Part shown: positions 17,599-26,364 of the stretch, piece by piece
Position numbering within the stretch: position 1 is the first letter of the stretch
How the letters are laid out: every line of letters starts with the position of its first letter
From: an uncultured Bryobacteraceae bacterium
GTDB taxonomy: Bacteria; Acidobacteriota; Terriglobia; Bryobacterales; Bryobacteraceae
Length of the DNA stretch: 64,000 bases
Reading direction: 5' to 3'
Assembly (NCBI GenBank): GCA_937924525.1
Contig: CALDSU010000009.1
Location: 62,001 to 126,000, forward strand
Made by a program: the position numbers and the translations under genes
The notes under the pieces: model-generated
What the model was told of the DNA's origin: nothing
Databases searched by the model: none
The model's input: the letters and a program-made list of their open reading frames with translations, nothing else

Positions 17599-17927
17599 GA
17601 AGAGGGTCCGGCCTCGGGCCGTGCGCCTCTTCGGCCGCCAGGGACGGAGAATCCGGCACACGCCAGCGTGCATGAGTCCCCACGAGAGCAAGCCTGGTGC
17701 CACCGTGTTTGACCGCGAACGCGGCAGGGTTCATGCGGCGGCCCAGAGTCTGTTTCCGTGACGGCTACGCCACACCTGTGACTGCCGGGAGCGCGGCGGG
17801 CGTGCCTGGGCTGAACGAGTGCGCCACCGGGGCGCGTCTGGTTCAGCCGGATTCACTTGCATCATGCAAGAATAAATGCGCGGCGGCGGCCGGTTTTCCA
17901 GGCCCCGCGGGAGGCATCCTACACCCT
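17599..17927. other. Intergenic region, divergent OMP / DUF350
   Basis: Holds the leaders of the minus-strand barrel gene and the plus-strand DUF350 gene. No gene is supported. The only structure noticed is the palindrome at 17856-17870. Confidence 0.6.
17856..17870. promoter_or_regulatory. Perfect palindrome CTTGCAT-C-ATGCAAG
   Basis: Two 7-base perfect half-sites around one base, in an A/T-richer patch 57 bases before the DUF350 start codon. The size and symmetry suit a dimeric repressor operator. No cognate regulator is encoded nearby. Confidence 0.4.
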
Positions 17928-18137
17928 ATGGACTTCCATTTCACGTCGCTGTTGAACGCGGTGGTTTTCGCGTGCGCCGGCATTGTGCTCTTTCTCGCCT
18001 CGTTTACGTTTGTCGACCGGATGACGCCCTACGACCTGTGGGAGGAGATCGTGCGGAACAAGAATGTGGCCCTGGCGGTCCTGGTCGGCGCGATTTCGCT
18101 TGGGATCAGCATCATCATCGCCGCCGCGGTGCACTGA
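17928..18137 (+). CDS. DUF350 small membrane protein
   Basis: 69 residues. Two transmembrane helices flank a short charged loop: LLNAVVFACAGIVLFLASF, then DRMTPYDLWEEIVRNKNVA, then LAVLVGAISLGISIIIAA. The Asp-Leu-Trp-Glu-Glu loop followed by a glycine-rich helix is typical of DUF350 proteins, found in the inner membrane with unknown function and often near stress or polyamine-related genes. An upstream in-frame extension of 77 codons is judged non-coding because it is rich in rare codons and lacks a start with a ribosome site. It lies 47 bases before the dehydratase gene. Confidence 0.8.
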   Translation: MDFHFTSLLNAVVFACAGIVLFLASFTFVDRMTPYDLWEEIVRNKNVALAVLVGAISLGISIIIAAAVH

Positions 18138-18184
18138 CGGCGAGCCGTGAGTTCGCGCCCGGGCTGCGATAGAATCCCCTCGTG

Positions 18185-19441
18185 ATGAGGTTCTGCCGCC
18201 GCGAGTTTCTAGCAGGCGCCGTCGCCGCGCCTTTTCTGGCCCGCTTCCCTGCGCTGGCGGCTTCGGCCGCGGTTTCCGTCACCATCCGCGATGTGCAGGT
18301 CATGATCCTGCAAGGCGCGCGGACATACACGCTCATCAAGATCACCGCCGACAACGGGGTGTACGGCATCGGCGAGGCGTACGGCAGTCCCGGCGTCGGC
18401 GTGAAGGAGCAGGTGCTGTCGCTCAAGCCCTGGCTGGTCGGAAAGAACCCCCTGGAGATCGACTACCTGTACACGATGCTGGGCGCCACCGGGCCGAACC
18501 TGGCGGGCAGCCGCACCGACGGGTCCGCGCATATGCTGATTCGCGCCGCCAGCGGCATCGAAATGGCGTTGTGGGACCTGGCGGGCAAACTGCTGGGCGT
18601 GCCCGCCACGACCCTGTTAGGCGGCCGTTTCCGGGACAAGGTCCGCGTCTACGATCACGCCGCGCCCCGCAACATGCTGGACAAGGCGGCGTGCCGTGAG
18701 TGGGCGGCCCGCTGCAAGGAAAACCCCGCCGGCTTCACCGCGCACAAGTTCGGGTTCCCTCGCACCGACCCGGCGAAGGACAAGGCGCGGGACCGCGGCA
18801 ATCGCGTCCTGACCACCCAGGAACTTTTGCAAATCGCCAAAGGCTTTGAGAACTGCCGCGAGGCGATCGGCTTCGAGCACGACCTCCTGGTGCACTGCCA
18901 TTGGGAGTACGACGTCCGGACAGCGATTCAGCTTGCCGAGGCCGTCGCCCCCATCAAGCCGCTGTGGCTGGAGGATCCCCTCACGGTGGAGTACAGCGAA
19001 TCCTGGAAGCGGCTGACCGCCAGTTCGCCGGTGCCGATCTGTACGGGCGAGAACCTGGCCCGCCGCCAGGGCTTCAAAGATTTCATCATCAACAGCGGCT
19101 GTGACATTCTGCACCCCGATCTGCGGAACTCCGGCGGGTTTCTGGAGACGAAGCGGATCGCGGATCTGGCCGACTCGTGGGGCTTGCCCATGGCGACGCA
19201 CAACACCGGCAGCCAACTGAACACGTGGGCCACCTGCCAATGGGCCGGGTCGATCCGCGACTTCATGGCTTGCGAGACGGTCACCGGCAAAGGCGACTGG
19301 ATGGACCAGGTGCTGTTGCTCGACGGCCCGTATATTCAGGACGGATACATCCGCATCACCCAGCAACCCGGCCTCGGCGCGGACCTGAATCCCGACGTGG
19401 TGAAGGCGCATCTGGCGCCAGGCGAAACCTGGTGGGGATAG
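18185..19441 (+). CDS. Enolase-superfamily sugar-acid dehydratase, Tat-exported
   Basis: 418 residues. A twin-arginine signal (CRREFLAGAVAAPFLARF) precedes the mandelate racemase/galactonate dehydratase fold: capping domain (NGVYGIGEAYGSPG, ASGIEMALWDLAGKLLGVP) and a barrel with metal ligands in LEDP and TGEN, plus the catalytic ATHNTGS loop. At the first metal position (about residue 236) HCHWEYD stands where most relatives have Asp, so His may be a ligand. The likely reaction is dehydration of an aldonic or uronic acid. The next gene is an ACS-type transporter 45 bases downstream, which supports sugar-acid use. Tat export of such an enzyme is unusual. Confidence 0.85.
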   Translation: MRFCRREFLAGAVAAPFLARFPALAASAAVSVTIRDVQVMILQGARTYTLIKITADNGVYGIGEAYGSPGVGVKEQVLSLKPWLVGKNPLEIDYLYTMLGATGPNLAGSRTDGSAHMLIRAASGIEMALWDLAGKLLGVPATTLLGGRFRDKVRVYDHAAPRNMLDKAACREWAARCKENPAGFTAHKFGFPRTDPAKDKARDRGNRVLTTQELLQIAKGFENCREAIGFEHDLLVHCHWEYDVRTAIQLAEAVAPIKPLWLEDPLTVEYSESWKRLTASSPVPICTGENLARRQGFKDFIINSGCDILHPDLRNSGGFLETKRIADLADSWGLPMATHNTGSQLNTWATCQWAGSIRDFMACETVTGKGDWMDQVLLLDGPYIQDGYIRITQQPGLGADLNPDVVKAHLAPGETWWG

Positions 19442-19485
19442 CGGAGGGGCCCGACCCGCGCGGCGAAGCCGCGGAGGGCGCGGCG

Positions 19486-20733
19486 GTGGCGGAGCGCTTC
19501 GCGTGGCGCGTGCTGGCGTTCTTGTTCGCGGCGTCGATGTTGAACTACATCGACCGCGCCGTGCTGGGCGTCGTGATGCCTCAGGTGCGCCGCGACCTTG
19601 GACTCACCAACACCGACTACGGCCTGGCGGTAAACGCCTTCCTGATTACGTACGCGGTCTGCTACGTCTGGGGCGGACGCCTGGCCGACCGCTTCGGCTG
19701 CCGGAGGGCGTTCTCCGCGACGGTGGGCTTGTGGTCCGTGGCGAACATGCTGCACGCCCTGTCGCATGGACTGCTGTCGCTCAGCCTGTTCCGCGCCCTG
19801 CTGGGCATCGGCGAGGGCGCCTTTTATCCCACGGCGATTCGCGGCGTCACCGAGTGGTTCACCTCCCGGGACCGGGCCAAAGCCGTGGGGCTGATTCTGT
19901 CGAGCATCAGCGTCGGCACCTTGTTGACCCCTCCGCTCGCGGCGTGGATCAGCGTCCAGGCGGGGTGGCGGATGGCCTTTGTGGTTACGGGAGCGGCGGG
20001 ACTGTTGCTGCTGCCCGGTTGGTGGTGGCTGCAACGCCGCATCCATGCGGCTTATGGGGAGACCGATCCGGCGCCCGCCGCCCGCCGGGCCGCGGCGGAA
20101 GTGGGCCTGGAAAGCTCCGCCGCTTCCGCGCGTGACGCGCTGGCCCATCCGAAATACTGGATCGCGCTGCTCAGCCGCGCTGCCACCGACGCGGCCTGGT
20201 ACTTCTACCTGTTCTGGATGCCGGGCTACTTCCAGGAGGTCCGGGGCTTCACGCCCGCGATGGTGGGCCAATGGCTCTGGATTCCATTTCTGGCCGCGGG
20301 TTGCGGCGCGGTGGGCGGAGCGTGGATTTCCAGCGAACTGCTTCGCCGCGGCTTCAGTCTCGATTTCAGCCGGAAGAGCGTCCTGTTTGTTTCCGCCGCG
20401 TTGGGCAGCCTGGGGGCCCTGGCCTACTGGATCCCGGACCCGATCCTGGCGGTGGCGGTCATCAGCGTGACCCTGTTCGGTCACACTTCGTTTGCCTCCA
20501 ACATCCACACCGTAATCACCGAGATCAGTCCCCCGCGGCATGTCGCTATGCTCTACGGCATCACGGGCGCGGCGGGCACGCTGCTGGGGGCGGTCGTCCA
20601 GCCGCTCATCGGCCGGGTGGTCGACTTGCAGGGATATGGACCGGCCTATGCGTTCGCGGGCATTTCGTACTGGATCGCGATCGCGCTGCTGGCGGGTATC
20701 GGCCGCATCGAGCCGATCCGGCCGCGCACCTGA
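19486..20733 (+). CDS. ACS-type MFS transporter (hexuronate/galactonate permease-like)
   Basis: 415 residues from a GTG at 19486 with GGAGGG about 8 bases upstream. The start SMLNYIDRAVLGVVMPQVRRDLGLT and motif A (GGRLADRFGCRR) are signatures of the anion:cation symporter family (ExuT, DgoT, GudP). It has 12 helices in the inner membrane. It follows the enolase-superfamily dehydratase by 45 bases on the same strand, so the pair is probably an uptake-plus-degradation unit for an organic sugar acid. The reading frame is open back into the dehydratase gene, but that overlap is judged non-coding. Confidence 0.87.
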   Translation: MAERFAWRVLAFLFAASMLNYIDRAVLGVVMPQVRRDLGLTNTDYGLAVNAFLITYAVCYVWGGRLADRFGCRRAFSATVGLWSVANMLHALSHGLLSLSLFRALLGIGEGAFYPTAIRGVTEWFTSRDRAKAVGLILSSISVGTLLTPPLAAWISVQAGWRMAFVVTGAAGLLLLPGWWWLQRRIHAAYGETDPAPAARRAAAEVGLESSAASARDALAHPKYWIALLSRAATDAAWYFYLFWMPGYFQEVRGFTPAMVGQWLWIPFLAAGCGAVGGAWISSELLRRGFSLDFSRKSVLFVSAALGSLGALAYWIPDPILAVAVISVTLFGHTSFASNIHTVITEISPPRHVAMLYGITGAAGTLLGAVVQPLIGRVVDLQGYGPAYAFAGISYWIAIALLAGIGRIEPIRPRT

Positions 20734-20749
20734 GCGGAATGCCGCGTCA

Positions 20750-21886
20750 CTACAGACCCGCGTAGCGCTCGCACACCTCCGCATACAGGGCTTCGTACCG
20801 GGGAATGATGAGGTTGGTGCAGAAGCGCCGGCGGGCCGTGGCCCGCGCCGCGGCGGAAACCCGTTCATAAAGGCTGGCGTCGGTCAGCAACTCCACGGCC
20901 CGCGCGGCGTGCGCCGCGACGTCCGCCACGCTCTCCAGATACCCGTCCTCGCCGTGCGTGACCAGTTCGGGAAGCCCGCCCACGCGGGTGGCGATGGGAG
21001 GCACTCCACAAGCCATTCCCTCCAACGCCGCAAGGCCGAAGCTTTCGAGTTCGCTCGGCAACAACAACACGTCCGCCTGGGGGAGCAGCCGTTCCACATG
21101 GTTCTGCTTGCCCAGAAACGAGACATGGCGCTCGACGCCCAGGCCGGCGGCCAGTTGTTCACAGGGTCCGCGATCGGGTCCATCGCCCACCATCAGCAGG
21201 TGCGCGGCGACGTGACGCCGGACTTCCGCCAGAATGCGAATGCAATCCTGCGTCCGTTTCACGGGCCGGAAGTTGGACAGGTGGATCAGTACTTTCTCTC
21301 CGGGCGGGGCCAGCGGCGTGTGCTCCCGCAGTTCCGGGGAGGGATGATACAGGTCGCAATTGACGAAATTGGGAATCACGCGGATGTCGCCGGTGACGCC
21401 GAATACTTCGCGGGTGCGCTGGCAGAGGTATTCGCTGATGGAAGTCACCGCGTTGGAAGCCGCAATGGAGAAGCGGGTGATGCGCAAGTACGAGCGGTCG
21501 GTTCCCACCAGGGTGATATCGGTGCCATGCAACGTCGTGATGAACGGCAGCTTGCGCGATGGCGCTTGCATCTGCTGCGCCAGCAGCGCCGAAATCGAAT
21601 GCGGGATGGCGTAGTGCACGTGCAGCAGATCCAGATCGTAACGTTCGGCCACCTCCGCCATGCGGGACGCCAGAGCCAGACAGTATGGCGGGTACTGAAA
21701 CAGTGGGTACGTCGACACTTCCACTTCGTGGTAATGCACGCGCGGGTTGCCCGTGTCGAGCCGGATGGGATTGGCGTAGCTGACGAAGTGGACATCATGG
21801 CCGCGGTTGGCCAGTTCGATGCCCAATTCGGTAGCGACGATGCCGCTGCCTCCGTAGGTGGGGTAGCAGGTGATCCCGATCTTCAC
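20750..21886 (-). CDS. bshA: N-acetyl-alpha-D-glucosaminyl L-malate synthase BshA
   Basis: 378 residues, GT4 glycosyltransferase. KIGITCYPTYGGSGIVATELG is the highly recognisable BshA N-terminus. HVHYAIPHS, TTLHGTDITLVG, NFVNCDLYHP and the C-terminal ESFGLAALEGMACG (EX7E donor site) follow in order. It transfers GlcNAc from UDP-GlcNAc to L-malate, the first step of bacillithiol synthesis, in the cytoplasm. The GTG at 21886 was chosen because homologous sequence begins exactly there; the ORF extends 75 codons upstream without support. No bshB or bshC is in the window. It is convergent with the transporter gene (16-base gap). Confidence 0.9.
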   Translation of the reverse strand: MKIGITCYPTYGGSGIVATELGIELANRGHDVHFVSYANPIRLDTGNPRVHYHEVEVSTYPLFQYPPYCLALASRMAEVAERYDLDLLHVHYAIPHSISALLAQQMQAPSRKLPFITTLHGTDITLVGTDRSYLRITRFSIAASNAVTSISEYLCQRTREVFGVTGDIRVIPNFVNCDLYHPSPELREHTPLAPPGEKVLIHLSNFRPVKRTQDCIRILAEVRRHVAAHLLMVGDGPDRGPCEQLAAGLGVERHVSFLGKQNHVERLLPQADVLLLPSELESFGLAALEGMACGVPPIATRVGGLPELVTHGEDGYLESVADVAAHAARAVELLTDASLYERVSAAARATARRRFCTNLIIPRYEALYAEVCERYAGL

Positions 21887-21980
21887 GCCTGCTAGCGTAA
21901 CAGGTCCTCGACGCCCCGCCGGCAAACGTGCGGCGAAAACGCTATGAAGTTTGAGCGAATACCGCCGATGAATAAGCAAG

Positions 21981-22000
21981 CGGGGCGAGAAAAAGCCCCG
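21981..22000. promoter_or_regulatory. GC-rich hairpin in the bshA leader
   Basis: Perfect 6-base stem (CGGGGC/GCCCCG) closing an A-rich 8-base loop, 95-114 bases upstream of the bshA start codon. It has no adjacent U tract for transcription toward bshA, so it is more likely a leader structure than a terminator. Confidence 0.35.
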
Positions 22001-22158
22001 CGAGCAGAAGCAAGCCGCCCCCCGCCGCGCGAGGCGGCCAAGGCAGACCGGCAGCCGTGCCGGACAACTTCGCGCGAGTCTTGCGCCCGGTGACAGGCGC
22101 ACCGGAAACACCTCTCCATCCTCGGGAACCGAAGCGTCCCCGAATCAGGCGGACTTTC

Positions 22159-22174
22159 GTCACCCTTTGGTGAC
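22159..22174. promoter_or_regulatory. Inverted repeat GTCACC-CTTT-GGTGAC
   Basis: Perfect 6-base half-sites with a 4-base centre, 205 bases before the zinc-finger gene and 273 bases before bshA. It could be an operator for the divergent promoters. No regulator gene is adjacent. Confidence 0.35.
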
Positions 22175-22378
22175 CACCCGCCGCCTCTTCAGATTGCTCG
22201 GGAGCCAGCACGGGCTCGCCACATCGTGTTGCGCGATACTGGTGCGCCCGAGGCGAGGGGGGAATCTGCCTGGAGCATACCGCACGCCGTCCCGTCGTGG
22301 GCGCCGAGCCAGGGGTCTGCCTGCCAGGCGGAACAGCAGCGGGCGCGAATTCATCGCAACCCGGAGGGATACCGAACC

Positions 22379-22804
22379 ATGGGAGCACGTCAAATCACGA
22401 ATCAACGCGGCCAGCAGCCCAACGCCGCCGAAGCTTTCTTCTATCGGAAGCTCCTGCTGGAAAAGAGGCGAGGAGTGACGCGGGCGCTGGCGGCCAAGGC
22501 GGGAACGTTTGCCCGTTTTGATCGAATCGCCGATGAGGATCAGGCCCAGTACTCGCACGAGGAATTTGTATCCTTGCGCTTGAACCGCATGGACTACGAA
22601 CAGTTACGCCAGGTTGAGGAGGCGCTGGACCGCCTGGAGAGCGGAGATTTCGGGATCTGCCAGGCGTGCGGGGAGCCGATTCCGGCCAAGCGCCTTCAGG
22701 CGGTGCCGTGGGCGAAGTACTGTGTGCCGTGCCAGCAACGGCTGGCTGACACGCCTTACCGAGAGCCGATTCGGCTGGTTTTGGAAGAGGAGGCGCCCTG
22801 TTGA
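22379..22804 (+). CDS. DksA/TraR-type zinc-finger protein
   Basis: 141 residues from the ATG at 22379, with GGAGGG 9 bases upstream. A coiled-coil-like front (FYRKLLLEKRRGVTRALAAK, then MDYEQLRQVEEALDRLESGDFG) leads into the C4 zinc finger Cys94-x2-Cys97...Cys115-x2-Cys118 (GICQACGEPI and YCVPCQ). This is the DksA/TraR architecture, which binds RNA polymerase through the secondary channel in stringent-type control. The acidic DxxDxA tip motif of true DksA is not evident; DRIADEDQAQ may take its place, so a DksA-like paralogue is the safer call. A strong hairpin lies 196 bases past its stop. Confidence 0.85.
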   Translation: MGARQITNQRGQQPNAAEAFFYRKLLLEKRRGVTRALAAKAGTFARFDRIADEDQAQYSHEEFVSLRLNRMDYEQLRQVEEALDRLESGDFGICQACGEPIPAKRLQAVPWAKYCVPCQQRLADTPYREPIRLVLEEEAPC

Positions 22805-23138
22805 GGGAAGCCAGACTCCCGCCCGCGCCCTCCGCCGGGCGCCGCGCAGACCCGGTGGCGCGCGCTTCCGCGCGCAGAGAAGCTTCCGCTTTCCTGCTTC
22901 GGGCGATGGCCGGGCAAGAGTGATGGGAGCGCGCCCAGGCCGGGCAGGACGGAAGACAGCAGACGTTTGCTGCGCGAGGAAGGCAGTCAGCCAGCACGCA
23001 TGCCTGCCGGATCCGGCGGCCGGCAGGCATCGCACTTGCGGAGCTGAAGGCAACCAGGAGCAGTGGAGCTGAATCTCCTTTCCCTGCGAGAAACGCGCGC
23101 ACCCTGTCGAAATGTCGCCGGAGGCGCGGCCCGGTGCG
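22805..23138. other. Intergenic region with one strong hairpin
   Basis: Convergent gap of about 330 bases between the zinc-finger and GH2 genes. No gene is supported. It contains the 11-base-pair hairpin at 23000-23030. Confidence 0.55.
23000..23030. terminator. 11-bp perfect hairpin, possible bidirectional terminator
   Basis: ATGCCTGCCGG pairs perfectly with CCGGCAGGCAT around a 9-base loop. It sits in the gap between two converging genes. There is no T run on either side, so classical intrinsic termination is uncertain. It could instead be a REP-like element. Confidence 0.4.
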
Positions 23139-26100
23139 CTAGCGGGCCGGTGTCAGACACCGTTCGAGGAATTCGCGTGCCGGGGGTTCCACCTGCACCC
23201 GTCCGGTCAACCGCAGTTGCGAAAAGATGAGCCGGCCTTGGCCGAGGTCGCGTTCGGCCACCACGGGCAGCGGGACGCGGAGGGCGTAGGGATCGCCCGC
23301 CTGTGCGTCGCGCCCGGTGATGAGAATGGGCCGCAACTCGGCGCCCTCCAGGTAAGCGGTGGCGGTGTATTCGATGAAGTCCTTGGCGGGATCGTACCAG
23401 TAGGCGAAGTCGAAGGGCTGAAAGGCGCTCACCAGGGGATGGCCCGTCTTGCGCGACACGAATTCCTTGCCGCGAGCCGGCTTCACCAGCACCGGCGAAC
23501 CCTCCACCCGCCACACGGACGCCGTTTCCTGTTCGAGGAACAGCGCCGTCCCCCCGGCGCGCACCCACTCGAGCAGGCGGGGGGCAGCCGCTTCAAAGGC
23601 CGCGGGCTGGTCGACCAGCGCAATGCGGGCGGCGGCGGGCGGGGAGCTAAAGCTCTGCGGCGTCCAACCGAGTTCCTGGGCGAGACGCCACGCGCGCCCG
23701 TCCTGCTCACCCACGATCAGGGCCACCGCCGCCTCCGGACGCGGCGCGGGAAACACCTCCACCGTCATTTCCGAATCGTGCAACAGCCGTCCGGCGGAAT
23801 CCTGGAGACCCAACCTCAAACGGAGAGTCTCGCGGGCTGACAACTGCGGCGTCCGGTAGCGAAAATAGCCCTGAAACGCCGCGCCGAACGACGGCAACAC
23901 CGCGGACGCGCGTTGGGCGAACACCCGCCGGTTCTGTCGCCACACCTCCCAAACTAGATAGGCGGGCTCGCGCGGCGCGCGCCGGTCGTTGGCCACCCAG
24001 AACTCGACCGCCAGCGGTTCGCCGCCGAAGTACCGCCGCCGGTCCGCGCGGATGTCCGCCAGCAGCGGCGTCAGCGCTTCGCGAAATTCGAAGTACGCCG
24101 GCTTGGGCCGCCGGTCGACGTCCACCAGCGATTTCATCCATCCCGCCGGCCAGGTGTCCAGCAGCAGGTGCACCGCGGTGGACACAATCCGGTCGGACTG
24201 CCGGCGGAAAGCGCGCGTCATCTCCCGGATGCCCCACGCTTGGTGCGCCTGGCTTGCGGCGATCCATTCCCGCATGGTTTCCTGCGCGTCGAACCAGCCA
24301 TGGTGCATGGTCCACGTCTGGGCCGAGGCGATCTTGTCGGGATTCCAGGGGGCATCGAGGTTGGCCGGCAACCAGTCCTTGGGATAGTGCCGGAACATGG
24401 TTTCGGCGTCTTCCAGTCCTTCCACCCCGTACTCGCCGCTGCCGAACTTCCAGCCGGGCTTCTGGTTGACCCAGTAGCCACGGATGAATTTGCCGATGGG
24501 CACGGCGTGGGAACCGTACCAGGTGGAGTAGATGTGATTATCGGGCAGTCCCGGGGCGGGCGGATCGTAGTCGCCATCCACGGGCTTGATCACCCGGTCG
24601 GGATGGTGCGTCCGGATCACGGCCGAGGCGGCGGTAAAGAATTCCTCCAACTCGGCGCGGGTCAATTGGCGATGGCCGGCCTTGCGGGAGTCCGGCGAGA
24701 ACGGCTCATTGATATAAGACACCTGGATGCTCGAAGCGTGACCGCGGATCAGCCGCTCCATTTCGCCGGCCTGCTTGATTGCCTCCACCAGTTGCGGCCG
24801 GCGCAGGAAGCCGAACAACGGCAGGTCGGTTTGCAGCATCATCCCCAGCCGGTCGCACACCTCATAGACCTCGGTGGGTACGGGGCTTTGCGTCAGCCGG
24901 AAGAAGTTCATGTTCGCCAGCCTGGCGATCAGGACATCCTCGATCAGGCGCTCGCGGTCGCCGCGCATCACGGCGGTCAGGAAGTGCCCCATGGTGTTGG
25001 CGCCGCGCAGGATCACCGGCTCGCCATTCAGGTAGTACGTGCCCTTGACCGGACTGTGGTCGTCCATCCGGAATTCGCGCATGCCGAAGCGCGTCTGCTG
25101 CACGTCTCCGCTGCCTCCCTGCTTCGGCCGGATCTCCGCCCGCAGGGCATACAGGTACGGTTCGTCCGGCGTCCAGGAGCGAAAGCCCCGCAGTTCGATG
25201 CGTGCGCGGTATTCGCTGAAGCCCGGTCCGGCGGGCTGGACCTCCACGGGAAACTCGGCGATCCGGGGACCGCGGAAGTTGGCGGGGTAGACCGCAAGTT
25301 TTAGCTCGATCTCCTTGAGATCGGTGTCGGGCTGGTAGACCTCGATCCGCGCCTCGATGGCGCCGGCGGCCCACAGGGGCCGGACAAACACATCGGTGAT
25401 CGCCACGCGTGGCCGGCCTTCCAGGTAGACGCGTTGCCAGATCCCCGCGCCCGGCGGACAGTGGTGCCACCCCGTACCCGGTTCGTCCCAGCCCGGACCC
25501 ACGGCCGCGTAAAGCTTGTCGCCGTCAATGTTCGGCCCCTTCCAGGAGTTCACGGTGATCGGGATGGATTCGTTCTCGATCCGGATCGCAAGCACGTTTT
25601 CGCGGTCTGTCCACAAGAACGGGGTGACATCCACCTCGAAGGGCGCAAAGAAGCCCTCGTGCGCTTTCACCATGCGGCCGTTGACATAAACCTGGCAGCG
25701 GTAGTCGACGCCGAGGAAGCGCAGAAACATCCGCTCCGCGGCGGCGACCGCCGCAGGCACGCGCAGCGTTTTCCGGTACCATGCCGACCACCAGCCGACC
25801 GGTCCCTGGTAATGCGGGATGCGCACGGATCGCCAGGCGCCCTCTCCGCGGAAGACGCGAGTGATGTCCTGCCGGTCGGCTTCCTCCTCCATGCGAAAGT
25901 CGAACGTATCGAGTTCGGCACGCGCCCGCGTCGCGGGCAGCGGAGGCGTATGGTCCTCGAGGAAGGGCTGAAAGCGCTCCCGCAGGCGGGCGAGTTGAGC
26001 GCGGAAGTCGGCGGCGTTGCGCAAGACCGGGCGCTCGCCGAACTGGATGCGGTCGTCGGACCGGGCCGCCTCCAACTCGATCGGCGGCAAGACCGGGGGC

Positions 26101-26252
26101 CGGTTCTCGCGCAAGCCTCCGCGCTGCGGCGGAGGCGTCTCGAGGGCGATGGCGGCAAACGCGTCCGGTGGCGCCTTCTCTCCCGGCTGCGCCCAGCTAC
26201 CCGCCCCCGCACTCAGCGCCGCGCCCAGCGCCAGCAGTCGAATCGAAATCAT
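23139..26252 (-). CDS. Exported glycoside hydrolase family 2 protein (beta-galactosidase-like)
   Basis: 1037 residues from the ATG at 26252, which has AAGGGAG upstream and opens a signal peptide (SIRLLALGAALSAGAGSWA). The order is GH2: sugar-binding jelly roll (CQVYVNGRMVKAHEGFFAPF), immunoglobulin-like domain, then TIM barrel with RGANTMGHF, NFFRLTQSPVPTEVYEVCDRLGM, the acid/base Glu in SYINEPF and a probable nucleophile Glu in GSGEYGVEG. The C-terminal 300 residues form additional beta domains, ending with a glutamine-amidotransferase-like or sandwich region. It is periplasmic or secreted, cleaving beta-galactosides, mannosides or glucuronides. Substrate cannot be set from sequence. Confidence 0.87.
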   Translation of the reverse strand: MISIRLLALGAALSAGAGSWAQPGEKAPPDAFAAIALETPPPQRGGLRENRPPVLPPIELEAARSDDRIQFGERPVLRNAADFRAQLARLRERFQPFLEDHTPPLPATRARAELDTFDFRMEEEADRQDITRVFRGEGAWRSVRIPHYQGPVGWWSAWYRKTLRVPAAVAAAERMFLRFLGVDYRCQVYVNGRMVKAHEGFFAPFEVDVTPFLWTDRENVLAIRIENESIPITVNSWKGPNIDGDKLYAAVGPGWDEPGTGWHHCPPGAGIWQRVYLEGRPRVAITDVFVRPLWAAGAIEARIEVYQPDTDLKEIELKLAVYPANFRGPRIAEFPVEVQPAGPGFSEYRARIELRGFRSWTPDEPYLYALRAEIRPKQGGSGDVQQTRFGMREFRMDDHSPVKGTYYLNGEPVILRGANTMGHFLTAVMRGDRERLIEDVLIARLANMNFFRLTQSPVPTEVYEVCDRLGMMLQTDLPLFGFLRRPQLVEAIKQAGEMERLIRGHASSIQVSYINEPFSPDSRKAGHRQLTRAELEEFFTAASAVIRTHHPDRVIKPVDGDYDPPAPGLPDNHIYSTWYGSHAVPIGKFIRGYWVNQKPGWKFGSGEYGVEGLEDAETMFRHYPKDWLPANLDAPWNPDKIASAQTWTMHHGWFDAQETMREWIAASQAHQAWGIREMTRAFRRQSDRIVSTAVHLLLDTWPAGWMKSLVDVDRRPKPAYFEFREALTPLLADIRADRRRYFGGEPLAVEFWVANDRRAPREPAYLVWEVWRQNRRVFAQRASAVLPSFGAAFQGYFRYRTPQLSARETLRLRLGLQDSAGRLLHDSEMTVEVFPAPRPEAAVALIVGEQDGRAWRLAQELGWTPQSFSSPPAAARIALVDQPAAFEAAAPRLLEWVRAGGTALFLEQETASVWRVEGSPVLVKPARGKEFVSRKTGHPLVSAFQPFDFAYWYDPAKDFIEYTATAYLEGAELRPILITGRDAQAGDPYALRVPLPVVAERDLGQGRLIFSQLRLTGRVQVEPPAREFLERCLTPAR

Positions 26253-26364
26253 GGGTCGCTCCCTTGGGGTAGCATGCCATCTCGCGGCGGCAAGGTAAAT
26301 GCGCCCGCGAAAGCGCTCGCGCGGCGCGCGCACGCTGGGGGACAATAAGGAGACTCGAACGGTT

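Larger units (their letters stand above)
21887..22378. other. Divergent intergenic region bshA / zinc-finger gene
   Basis: About 490 bases with no convincing gene. It contains a hairpin (CGGGGC stem, 8-base A-rich loop, 21981-22000) in the bshA leader and a perfect inverted repeat at 22159-22174. Both may be regulatory. Confidence 0.55.

Noticed and set aside
19177-19485. N-terminal extension of the ACS transporter frame
   Set aside because: It overlaps the dehydratase coding sequence and lacks a start with a ribosome site; the GTG at 19486 has GGAGGG and begins the family sequence.
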